NCBI GenBank assembly: GCA_033557835.1
Contig: JAWQRO010000170.1
Location: 1-51,294, forward strand
Source: Helochares maculicollis
Lineage: Eukaryota; Arthropoda; Insecta; Coleoptera; Hydrophilidae
DNA: 51,294 bases
Direction of reading: 5' to 3'
Made by a program: the position numbers and the translations under genes. The notes below the pieces were generated by a model, which worked only from the letters and a program-made list of their open reading frames with translations, was not told the origin of the DNA and made no database searches. Below are positions 28,001-39,822 of the stretch, piece after piece (position 1 is the stretch's first letter; every line of letters begins with the position of its first letter).

Positions 28001-28690
28001 ACAAGAAGTAATAGGAAGTCTCACAGTCGTGTCAATAGAACATTTAAAGTAACAGTACACAGTTTAAATCGCTGCATTCTATTTGAATTAATGCCTAATA
28101 ATACAAATGGTTCTCAAAAGGTTTAGGCCTTCTACAAAGCAATAGAACTTACATATCTGCGAATTAAAATGCCAAGCAATTAGTACTGCATAAATCCCGA
28201 ATAAAAGCCAATAATTTCAACAGTTGCAATTTTACAACGTGACTTCCTAATCACATTTTACAAAACAAACCACATGAAAATTTATTTCCCGCATCTGTTG
28301 CTGTGGTATTGAAATTACCTTGCGTTGATCAAGGTTGCAATCAAGGCAGTGCAGTGCCAGCAAATGCCGGCATTTTATTTTTCAAGTCTCTTCTTCGGCG
28401 CACATCTAAAAATGGTAGTAAGAACCGGTTCCAGTTCGTATGTTCGTTTCTCTTATTGTTTTGGTTTTTAACTACCGATGAGCAAATTGCCCTTTAAAAA
28501 TATTGAAGTCAATGATCAGATAAATCAGATAAATTAAACACTTTATTAAACGATCATTTGATTGTTTATCTATATCACAAAGCAACTAATTGATTTTTAT
28601 ATACTGTTGTAAATGAAAAAAGTTAAAACAAATTTTTTCAAAAACACATGAGAATTTCAAAATTTTCTCTGAAGATGAAAAATTAAGAGT
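25091..28690. other. A/T-rich sequence with no recognised gene
   Basis: Two overlapping frames on opposite strands at 25070-25360 reflect one stretch poor in stop codons, not two genes. The 26360-26540 stretch is modestly G+C-richer, with no readable motif. Nothing else is supportable. Confidence 0.5.
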
Positions 28691-28691
28691 T

Positions 28692-30426
28692 TTAAATCAG
28701 AGTCTCACTGAATAGCAGAATCCTCCTTACATCAAGCATTTCTCTTGAAGATGTTGTAACTGCAGGATACAAAGACAAATTTACATAGGAAATCGTAGGC
28801 ACAACTATTTGTTTGCGGAGGAGTGAATGTGACGTCAGAGTGGAACTGGCGATGTTAAGATTCCAAGCAAGGGTCCTGACAAACATTTTCACTAAACTAT
28901 ACATCGAATCTCCCCTCTAAGCAAAAGCTAAATGTGGCTCGATTTCTCTAAGAGACAAACTATCATTTGCAAATTTACACAGTGATACTGACAAATATTA
29001 GTAAATCCAATAAAAATTATATACGAAATGGAAGGAAGCAATTAAATCTAATGAAAAGAGACCAATCTACTTGTATTTGTGCAGATAATAAAACCAGGCA
29101 ATCCCTTGTTCATTTAGGTCGGTTGTTAATACATAAATGTGTGCATCTTCACAAGTCGTTAACCCCTCGACTATAGCTGATTATCAACCACACCTAGATC
29201 TCAACAGCAATTATATCAATCTTAATGAACTCAATTATATACCGAGTTTAAGTGCCCTTAAGAGAATCACACCAAAAGTATGCGGTAACTTCGCATTTTC
29301 TAATGAATTTATCGATTACAGATCAACAAGTTCATTCAACTTTCTCAAATTTAAACTTTAGACAAAAATATTAATCTTTAAATCAAAAAGTCCCCGCTTC
29401 AGCTGTAAGCCAAACCTCAAAACTAGACAGATTAACGCCAAAGTCAAAGACACATCTTCCTCATTACCGTAACCATAGGATGTCCAAAGACACATATTAA
29501 GTGCTGTCTTTGTTCGTGCCATAAACAATCATAACAAGTTCAGCAGCAACTTTGAAGTTGGTCTTGATAATCCCTGAACTTGCTATAACTAAACCAGTTG
29601 GTTCACTCGAAGAGGAATGTTCACGCATTTCGTGCGTAAAATCATAATACATCCTCAAAAAGCCGACTTATTTCTCGAGCAAAGTGCCTCACAAAGGATT
29701 AACGTAAATCACATACGGTCCCAAGATATTAAATTTATATACGCCATATTCCACAGGTGTCTGCCCGCCTCTCCATTTCAACCTGGAATTCTTTTGATAA
29801 TGACTCAATAGTGTAACAACCCCGATACATCTTCATGTTCGTTTTTCATTTTCACGTCATACCAAACCCAGTCAAGTGATTCCGGTTACAGATCACCATC
29901 GCGCACACTGAGACTTTACAGGCTTATAGCACGGCATGCCTTTTTGAATAAAGTCACGTATTCAAGTTCAAGATAATTGTTAATCTTGTAGCGTCTACAG
30001 TTCTAAAGAAAATAGTTATTATGCTCGCTACATAACCAAAGATATTCAAATCGCCGTTCAAAATTTTACGCTTCTTTTTTACAAAACTCTTTTTTCTGAC
30101 TGTAACGCACACAATAAAAGCAGCAATTGCATCAAATGAATAGAATATTACATGCAAACTTTCCTTTTTCTCATGGAAATCCCCAAGATAGTCGTAAAGC
30201 CTGACTGCAAACTCTGATAACTCTGTTCTGACGCAAAAATAAATCCATTTCTTTCAATATCTATCCGATGATAAAATAAAGTCATCGGAATTGACGAGTA
30301 TACAAATAGCAAACATTCAAACTTTTTCCATGAGAAGCACCAATAGGAAAGTATAATGCAATATTGACGTTCTAGCCGCGGGAATGCACACAATAGAAGC
30401 AAAAGGAATAAAATATTCAGCACCAT
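28692..30426 (-). pseudogene. Chain of minus-strand coding-like pieces, possible dead gene
   Basis: Read on the minus strand, a 92-codon frame opens at 30426. Its N-terminus looks like a signal peptide (MVLNILFLLLLLCAFP). Further pieces follow downstream in shifting frames: 30157-29954; a run ending in GPYVIYVNPL at about 29690; 29652-29497 (51 residues, with EPTGLVIASSGIIKTNF); 29522-29358 (54 residues, with WTSYGYGNEEDVSLTLALIC); and 28904-28692 (70 codons). The + strand is A/C-rich throughout, as expected if the opposite strand once coded. About 1.7 kb with a secreted or membrane N-terminus would suit a decayed intronless membrane receptor, for example a divergent ionotropic-type receptor, but I find no diagnostic motif. 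Each piece alone could be chance, and a chance assembly of open frames cannot be excluded. Confidence 0.28.
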
Positions 30427-32060
30427 TCTTTTCCCTCGTTATATCTTATTTTCTGTCATGTTTATGTCGACGCACTTGTATTGAAATAAATGTAGATGGA
30501 TGAAGATATTTACATATCCATCGCATAAAGGAAGATGGGCGCAACTTTACGTTAAAACTATAGGATTCATACACGGACTTTTTAGCCGTCAAAATGTTTT
30601 GTTTAACGTATCCAAATAATGGGAAAATTTTATTTCAAGGCGCCAACTTTAATAATAGAAAATTTATTAAACCTCTTATTTCAAGGCTTCAAATGTTCCT
30701 TAATTATAACATTACTTTAACTGATACGAACTTAGTTTCATAACTTTGCTAGAACTTTCTATCATGAAATGGTTACCTTTGAAGATAAATTATACTCATT
30801 ATCTTTCCAAATGTAAGGAAGGCGGCTTGAGGAATCGAATGAAGTTAATTTTCAGTACTCACTTAATTGCGCAGGAGAAGAACGTACCTGAAACAACAAA
30901 CAAAGCGTTAATTTATTGAGATGATTTGATTGTTTATTTTGTGTTTTTCTGATATATTGGATCGAAAGATTATTGTTTACAAATAAAAATAATAAATTGG
31001 ATTGCTTTAAACAACAAGAACTACAAATCCCTTTAATCAATTTTACTTGGCTTGCTCGGCTAACGCAATAACATTCTTCTGATGTTTTCAGAAAAACGAT
31101 GTCATTCACCCTTCTCTCCCCTTGCAAGGCCGCGATCCAATCATTACTTTTGTATCGATTTGGACTTGTTTACTCCGAGCTTTTCTAGTTTGTTTGTGGA
31201 TCAGTCACGTGTTGCTGAACTATTGTGTACTTAGTATGTCTTATTCAGCACTATTATTACAGCGGTGGAGACAATAAGGGTAATTAATTTTGTATGTAAA
31301 GGGTTTATCAAAGTTAATTTAATTACCGTTTTAGATGAGTCAACAATTAATTATGTTAAACAATCTCTTTATTGTAGAAGTAATATTCTTGATGTTTTAC
31401 CTCAACACTGATACGGTATCCTGCACAATGAATCACCATGCATTTGCAAATGGTTTGCAGATATTTATTAAAATTATGATGAAATGTCATATAAAACTTT
31501 TAGTCTTGTATATTTGAAAAGCTCGTTGAAGTATGAATATAGTTCGTTTGTAATTTTAGATTCAACTCTTATCAAATTGGGATCTTGCGAAAAACGAGAC
31601 TGGAAAATAAGCGATATTGTGGAAGAATTCCGAAGTTGTTAAGCTAATGTAGGAGCACCCTAGAATCGATTCTAACGACCGTCATATATCGTCTACGCCC
31701 TTAAAGTGACGTCATCAAATGCTCTAATTCAGAAGTCCATCGCATTATCATCCTTATTGTTATTTTTGATAAGTAATAGGGCGAACGCGATATGAGGGCA
31801 GTTCCAAAATGGGGGTACCTAATTAGAATTAATATAAATAAAATTGGGGATGACGGATAGCGAAATTGATCATTGATGGCATTTATTAGGTTGTTTACGT
31901 GCTTCTTCCCCATCAGTTATGTAAATTAGGTGTCCGTTATATCAAGTAGGCCAAAAGGTCCGGAAGAACGTGCCTGAATTTCCTATCATTTATATAAATT
32001 TACCTAAAGGCATGTCTAAGTGGTCTAATTTAGCTAAGCTTCGCAAAAAGATTTAATATA
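30427..32060. other. A/T-rich sequence with no recognised gene
   Basis: A 91-codon minus frame (31127-30852) sits next to a pyrimidine-rich TTTGTTGTTTCAG on the minus strand (about 30904-30892). It has no recognisable domain. Several frames of this length are expected by chance. Nothing else is seen. Confidence 0.45.
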
Positions 32061-32260
32061 TTATTCCTTATGAAAATGTATTATTCTCCCAGAGAATGAA
32101 TTATATCTTATGAAAACGAATTCGTTCTTTATGGAAAAGCAGAATTTTTCGTGAATGGAAATGCAAGACATTTTATGAACGGAAAAGACGAATTTTTGAC
32201 GAAAATTTAGTATCACTTGAATCAACGGCACGTAGTTTTTTTTATGAAAATTAAAAGGAC
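32061..32260. repeat. Degenerate interspersed repeat of TTATGAAAA and GAATTTTT
   Basis: Variants of TTATG(G)AAAA recur near 32068, 32110, 32130, 32173 and 32242, and GAATTTTT or GAATTCGTT recurs between them. The minus-strand frame over it (32321-32061) accordingly shows a repeating aromatic pattern (KFVFSV, KFCFSI, EFVFIR). It looks like an old tandem duplication with a period near 20-45 bases that has diverged, not a functional gene. Confidence 0.45.
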
Positions 32261-35200
32261 TATTACAATTGATCATTGCAGAAAATTGCACACATTTCAG
32301 CGCCACACCCCGACTAGCCATTTCTTCTCGAGAATCCGGCTAATTTGCACCAATAAAACAGATAGCAAGCGCGGATTCTCTTTATAACTACCTGCAGGTT
32401 CTATTTTTCAGCCTTTGCCGCCCGCAAGGCGCCGGAAATTCCTCCATAGATTACTGGAATCTGTGCAGTAAAAATGGAATACGGAAAGCGGAATTTAATT
32501 CTACAGAATGAGGCTTTGAAATTTAATATAACCTTCCACTCCTTTAGTTCTAACTCAATTAAAGAAATCTTATAAAAGTAACCAAATTCCTGTTTATATC
32601 TGTATAATTTTAACCTACATTAGGAGGATTTTTAGTGTATTGATTTAGAGATAACTTGCATAAATTGTTATCCAAACAAAATTTATTTTACATAGCGTGA
32701 GTTTATTTTACGAATAAAAAATGAGCACTATCCACTTAAAAATGAGTCGTATCTGTTTTAAACTCTTCGCTATAGTTTACTATCTATTTTCCGCACATTA
32801 CCAGGTGTAGTGTTGAACTAAATGGGGTATTCAAACAAGGCAATTTGCAAACCAATACGAGCTACAAACCTACATACAATAACTCAAACATTTGCATTGA
32901 GTGCAGGGTTAATTTATCATGGCAAACGAGGGTGACGATGAGCTTTCAAGTAAAGTGATTTTCATAGAATAGTCGCCGGCATGACTAACGAAAAATGACT
33001 CAATCCTAAAGTAAAAATCGATAAGTCTGCTGCTGTTAGATTTTCGATGGTTTAATTACACTAAAAGAAGATATTACCAGTGAAGTATTAGTGTAATAAA
33101 TCTTCTACACTGTCATAATTTCATTTAATATCATTCTGCTGTTTCATCGAACGGCTTATTCTTTTAATATTATATACTTCAGTAAAAATATCAATTGCTT
33201 GGTGCCCCATAAATCAGGTAAATTGTTACACTGTATTGTAATGAGACAAATAAATTCAGGTTTCGCAGTTTTAGCGTGGTTACTAGCATTTTTGAAAATT
33301 GTACAATGTATAAATATTATGTCGTAGATCTGCAATTTCAACTTGCAAACATTTGATTTATGGTTATTATAAATATGAAATATTAATGAGATATTTAAAC
33401 ATGATACTAGAGATAAAAGAAAAGGTACAAGTAGAATTTTAGAGTTTTAGATATTTTATGAAAACTTCGGCTTAATCGAATAATTTAGTTAAAACTTACA
33501 AAAGAGTTATCAATTTAAAGTGAGTCTAAGGACAATATTGAAAGCAACTTATTACAGAAAAATAACATTGCTTATAAATTATTTATAAGTCGAGATTTCT
33601 GAAATATTTTGGTCGACAAGTACATTATTGAAATTTCTAGAAAATGTTTCTAAGCTTGTAAATCAAAGCAAAACCCAAAATTTGCGTATAAACTTCCTAT
33701 AGATTCATCGATATTTAAAGCACAAAATATTTATTGTCAAAAATGTAACTTTTTCATTAAAATCATTAATTAAACGATAATTAAAAATTGCTTTTGTTTT
33801 ATGTAAATTTCAGCGTTCCATTTCATCAATTAAATTGTTTGTCCAGCACTTAATTGAATTTATACACCAGAAAACATTGCTGAAATATGTTTAATTGCAA
33901 AATCTGCTGCATTGAAAAATCAATTTTTATGGCCGGCAGCAAATATTATCACAAAAATTATGTTTCATCAATTTTCAATAACAAGTTAAATAATGCTTGA
34001 ATAAATATTGAAAATAAATCCTCAAAGCTAGAAGTCTGCATTACTTCTAAATTTAGCAATTCTATTATTGGTAAACAAAGGGCCAGTAATGAGAATCCTA
34101 CTATAAATCCATCAACTCTTTCAATGTTGCATTTACATATACATATGCAAGGTTCGATTTATGTCCAAGCTAAACAAATAATGTGTTGTAGTTATAAATA
34201 TTTTTTAAACCATCGGTACATTTGAATGCAAAGACTCTTTGAAAGATATGCGAGGACGATCCTAAGTGTTTTGATGTATTTATATAAACATCTTTAAGAT
34301 TTATTACTATGCTTAATAGCCTAGCGTTAATGGGTATAAGCATTGTATCGGTATATTTTTAGATTTGTACTGCTTTTTAATTTTGTTCGATCTATACTCA
34401 GGCTGTCCTATTTTGATAAATGATTAAATTTTGCTAAATTTGCGTATCTAATGTTAATTATGTTTCTTAAACATTTAATCTAAAACCTAGATATCTTTTA
34501 ACATTTGGTTTTTATTTTACCCTAAGTGTGTGCTTGTTTTGCAACATTTTAATTTTCTGCAACTTTCATAGGAACTCAAAAAACTAAATATTTTAGATAT
34601 TCTCAAATTCTGCACTTATTCAATTAAATTATAATAAGCCATTAAGCTCGTAACTTGAATAGTAGGCACTTAGACAATTTGGAAGCCATAAACAATAAAT
34701 ACACCACTTGTGGGTTGTTGGAATAATTTTCATATTGCATAATATTGAAAGAGCATCCACGTGCATTCTATTTTCTAAAAACAACTAGTTCTAAGCAAAT
34801 ATAAAAACAAATAAAAGTGCATATCAATTAGACTGATTTAAAGATTGAGTCAAATAAGTTTTAAAGGAAATTGTTGACTTTTACCGTCATTTGTGTATTT
34901 TAATGCGTCAAAAACTTAATGTAAGACATCATACTTTTTCTTAGTTTCATTAGCAGTAATAATTTTTGGTTGCAAGCCAAAAAGTGGGAAGTATAAACGC
35001 AGCCTTTTCTTGGGTGTGGTTAGTAAAACAAACGTGAGCTTACGCGAATTCTAAAACCGGCCCTCGCATCTAAAATTGCAAAATGAAAAACAAGTATCGA
35101 GAGATGCTCACCAGACGGCTTTTTAGAATTCAGGCCAATGCTTAAATGAATGAACAATTGTTTTGATTCTGAATGAAAGAAGTGCTTATTTAAAATAAGA

Positions 35201-38200
35201 ATCAGAAAATAAATGTGACCTTGTGCTATTCGTTTCGTGAGTTTTTTTGGAATGGATGAAATTTCATAAATAAACGGATGTCACAAACCGTTTCAATAAA
35301 CAGCCAAAGGCTATAAATGTAATCAAGTTAAGGAAAGTACTTCCATTTGTCTTTGTTGCTACAAAGAAAATAACGATTTGATTTTAAGGCCGGTTGATAA
35401 TACTTCTATATAATCTGTATTACATTGCATATTCAAGAACTTGATTTTATGTGTTCTAAAACGTATCCTCTCGTAATCGGGTATTCAATTATGGCAATTA
35501 GGAGTTTTGATACCAATAATTCTGAATGGCTTATTCATATGAGTTAAGCATAAATTTTTATTTTTATAAACTGTCCCCTTATGAGCAAAATACGACATTT
35601 GCTGCAGTTAAATTCTACAAAGCCTGCGCGTGAAAGAACAATAAAAAAGCAATTACAATCACAATGCAATGGGACTCTTTATGGAGATTTATCAATTCAA
35701 GTCCATTGAACCAATAATGCAAGAAACAATTGGCTTACTGCCTAGTGGGTTTATAGTCTGGAGATGGTCCGTAAGCGGATATTCTTGGCATGTAAAAATA
35801 CTCGCGCATTTTACAAATGTTACACATTAGCTTTGAGATTGTCTGTCAAGAAAACGTTTGAAAACATCTTAAAGGAAAAACGGATATGGTTCTTGGAATA
35901 ATAAATTTATATCGGGGACAAACAATTACTCCGGTTTCTACTCCTCTTTTTGGTTTAGCTTCAGTTGGTTTTAATAACCATGTTAAGCTCTAATTATCAC
36001 AACTGCACACTTGCTTTTGATTATCTATAAATGAACAGGACAAACAGCTCACAAAATGAGGATCAATTCTTGGTATGTGTTTTAATTTGCAAAAAAACTA
36101 AAATTTAATTTATATATCTATAATTCCTAAATTAGACACAATTACAGCTGCTAAAACATCAAATATATGGAACGTAAGATATCATCTAGAGACGATATAT
36201 GATTCAAATACAATTTAAACTTCTAAAAGAATTTGAGATTGGCCGGATTCTACATGAATAAGCACTTAAATTCACTAACATAGCAGCATAATACTAAGTC
36301 GCTACATCGACTGCAAAGTTGTCGTATTTTACTACATAATCCATACTTTTTTGCATGCAAGTGTTTTTTTATTACTCCAACTAATGTTTGCATTCTTAAA
36401 AGTTTATCATGGCTGAATAAGTTTTACATTTTAGACCCTTTACAAATCATTTGCATAATTTATTAATTGTGAAAGCTTTTGCGATTCCTTTATTGCACCA
36501 TTTTTATTAGTATTGGCAAACATATATTTGCTTGCGCTAGTAAAATTTCCCTAGCTTATCTAAAAAATGTTTTAGCAACAGCGTACATTTTAATATGTAA
36601 TGCCTGATATAGCAGGTTTTTAATTCTTATTCTAGCAAAATCCGGTGCTGTTCGCGCAAATTGCGAAGTCAAAAAATGCGTTAATAAATTCATTTTGTTG
36701 TGGAAATTCACGTTAAAATACAGCTAAAAATATTTTGTGGCAAATATAGAGTAGCGTTGTGATTATTTTTAGGCGCAGTTACGGTCTAGCAACTGTACAA
36801 CCAATAAAACATAAATTTCACGACTAGACGTATGAGTGGATTTACCAATGACAATTATACGTTTAATTTTTTTGAGCTTATAACAAACGCAAACACTGGC
36901 GTTATCCATTATTATCTCATAAATATATCATATTTCTCGGCTTTAACTGGAATTGAGCGGCCTCACTAACAAATTGCTGCAGCAACGCAGAGAATTCTGT
37001 GTGAATAAGTTGGGAAATATGCGAAGAGATAACTAAACGAAATTAATGCGAAAAACTTCTCTCTTTCAGCTTTCAGCTACACGATGCCTGCAGTTCCGCA
37101 TTCCTTCCCGCTTTTCATTCTTTCTACAAGAGTAAAGTTCTGCGAGAAAATATTAATTTAGCGAAACTTTAGCAATACTAATTTCAATGAATTCCTCAAA
37201 TTACATCATTGAAACTTTGGATTATAAGGCAAGTATGTGGTAGCTGTTGCACCCCATTGGATTCCAATAGCCCTCAAAGAATACAATTAAGGGTAACAGA
37301 ACTAAATGATGCCTCATAAAAAAGATGTAAGAATAATTATTTGATTTTCTATGCTAAATAAATCTTACGGCAAAAACTGTTCTGAAGCAAATTGTTACTT
37401 ATAACATAATATAAATTTAAAAAAATAATCAGACTAAACAAAAATAGCAGTATTCAACCAAAACTTATTGAGACCAATCCATTTTAAAAGCACTGCAATC
37501 CAACCAAAAATATAGTAGAAGCCAGTGTTAGACAACTTGTATATTTGTATAATGGGGAAAAATGTAAGGTCGTTTAATTTTGGATGGGGGCCAAACCACA
37601 ATGCAATCTTTCAAGCAATCATAACTGGTTCAAGTACATCATAAAAAGTTTTTATTAGAATACACTTCTGTAGGATCTAACAAAACGTAAATAAACCAAT
37701 TCCCTATGATTGATGTGCGCGATGCAGAAAAGTCTTACATATAAAACAATCCCAAAATAATGTGGAATTTATTTAGACGGATGTTTTCATGGTCGAAGCC
37801 ATATATAATATGAGGAATAGCTTCACACAGCCGGTGTTACGTTTCTTGAGTGATGAATTTCAACTGTTAATCGGATACGTATCGCTTCACAGTTTGCATC
37901 CTCTATTGTGAAATTGAATCAAATTCCGGCATTTCGAAAGGAAATTGCTCAGCTTTGAGAGTCTCTTTGAGAAATTAAAATTTTATGCGCTCCGTGGTAA
38001 GTGGAAAAAAGCTGGCACTCGGCATTACTTGACCGATTTCAAGTATCAGCAACAGTTAATTTAGTTTAAATTTTTCGTTTCTAGCACAAATATATTTTTA
38101 GACCGCTTGTCATGGCGAAACGTCTCGAAATACTTTTAATGCAAATGTACTTTTTATGTATCAATTAATATTCATGTGTGTACGGCTTCCTATCAGTACA

Positions 38201-38279
38201 TAATTAAATACAATTTGCGAAGTTTGCCTTCATACTTACAAAATTCATTATCCTTGAAACAAGTTCATTAACAACGTAA
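32261..38279. other. A/T-rich sequence with no recognised gene
   Basis: This is the longest featureless stretch, with almost no frame over 60 codons. A small G+C-richer spot lies at 32330-32450. A 19-base palindrome (CTTATAAAT, T, ATTTATAAG) is at 33571-33589. No repeats or RNA genes could be supported. Confidence 0.55.
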
Positions 38280-38420
38280 CAAGTGTCAATAAGTTTGTGC
38301 TGGCGATGCGGTGTGCGGATTTTAATCAGGATGTCGCTTCTTGTTTCCATTCTGGGCCCTGTTACGTTATTTTCCGAGCGCCGTTCGCTCCGGTTTTGCA
38401 GGATTTCCAATGCGTATTTG
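38280..38420. other. G+C-richer patch with frames open on both strands
   Basis: Three frames are open together here: minus 38434-38204, plus 38283-38477 and plus 38297-38521. That is what a short G+C-rich, stop-poor island produces. It contains GGGCCC at about 38353 and several CpGs, in strong contrast with the flanks. No domain is recognisable on either strand. It may be an exon, a regulatory element or a fragment of a foreign or transposon sequence. Confidence 0.35.
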
Positions 38421-39763
38421 GTATGTCTCCGCAATTACAGCATGCGGTTTTCGCATTATATAAAAAATGTCCATTAAAAATTATGGTTTCTCTGGGCAAT
38501 TCCATTTGTTCTGATTGCTAATAAATTAAATGTATATGCCATGAAAATGGCGAAAGTCAAATACTATAGGACGCTATAGGACCGTAACTTAGTGTACAAT
38601 TAATATTATTAGGAGAAAATCCCTGTCCAGTCTTGACAACTAAATAATAGTCAGTTAAAATAAACAAAAGCGATTTCGAAAAAAGTAATTCGAAATACAA
38701 AAGAACAATGGTACTAATGGTAACTCTTTAAATATAATAGTTGCAGCACATACCTGGATATGTAGATAAATTGACCGCCGACACATTTCATCATGCATGA
38801 TTAATAATAGCTAATAATAATACTAAACCATGATTAAAGCAGAATAATTACAGAGTTCTGAGATAACAACGACAAATGTCATTAAATAATAAAAAGTATG
38901 TAATTTAAAAACCCCAATAAGATTACAACCGCATTAAATAAATGACATTTTATTGTTGTGGATAATATTTGGTAGGCACTATCACATATGTTCGTATAAC
39001 ATAATAAAGCAATTTGCATAATGCGATTATAGTAAACTCGCATCAAAGGCATTATGTAGATGCAAATAAACCATGATTTAATTAATTTGCAATCCGTAAT
39101 TTTGGTAAATATTTTGAGTACTGATTTTCTGTGAAGAACGTGATAATCATAAAATTTTTAGGCTTAAATATTTAGATGTAAACCAAAACCTAATAATAAT
39201 AATACATATAAAAATGATTTATTTTCAGATTTATTTTTTGTGCAAGTGTGTGTTTAAAACTTCATTTCATAATTTTTTTCACTAGTCCTAAAGATTTTAT
39301 AATGTATAACTTGGCCATACCATTTGCTATTTTCTATAAATAATTTAAAATACAGAAAATTTTACTAATTTGGGATTCCTAACATAATTGAAAAGTCGCC
39401 GATAAAAACTGGGTTAAAGAATATTTTGTATCTCTAAAAAATGTCGGCACCAAGAAATAGAAATAGCGAGTAAGGCATAAGTAAAGATTGTGGAGTTAAA
39501 CTTTTCTTGCAGTTTTTTCAGACTGAACTTAAATTCGCTTTATAATATGCCGCAAGATAGTTACTTATATCGAAAACTAATCTATATTTGCTAAACAAAA
39601 TACATGACATCAGACACACTATTATAAAATTCATCTGTGTTGGAACTATGAAGTCGTTTGAATGGCTCTTAACATGTATATGTAATTAATTTCGCGGAAC
39701 TAATGATAATAAGATCGCTACATTTTCTACCTCTTTTGTTTTTAAAACTTAATAATAAAATAG

Positions 39764-39765
<2 letters not shown>
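38421..39765. other. A/T-rich sequence with no recognised gene
   Basis: Nothing assignable was seen. The stretch runs into the (TA)n tract. Confidence 0.55.

Positions 39766-39819
<54 letters not shown>
39766..39819. repeat. (TA)27 microsatellite
   Basis: Twenty-seven uninterrupted TA units follow TAGGG and precede AACGAAT. A perfect tract of this length is typically length-variable between individuals and can extrude a cruciform. Confidence 0.97.

Positions 39820-39822
<3 letters not shown>

Noticed and set aside
30852..31127. 91-codon minus frame next to a pyrimidine-rich AG
   Set aside because: No domain, no partner exon, and several frames this long are expected by chance.
22533..32434. 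GCAAGGCGCCG shared by 22533-22543 and 32424-32434
   Set aside because: A G+C-rich 11-mer match is notable in this DNA, but the similarity does not extend into either flank, so a shared repeat is not supported.
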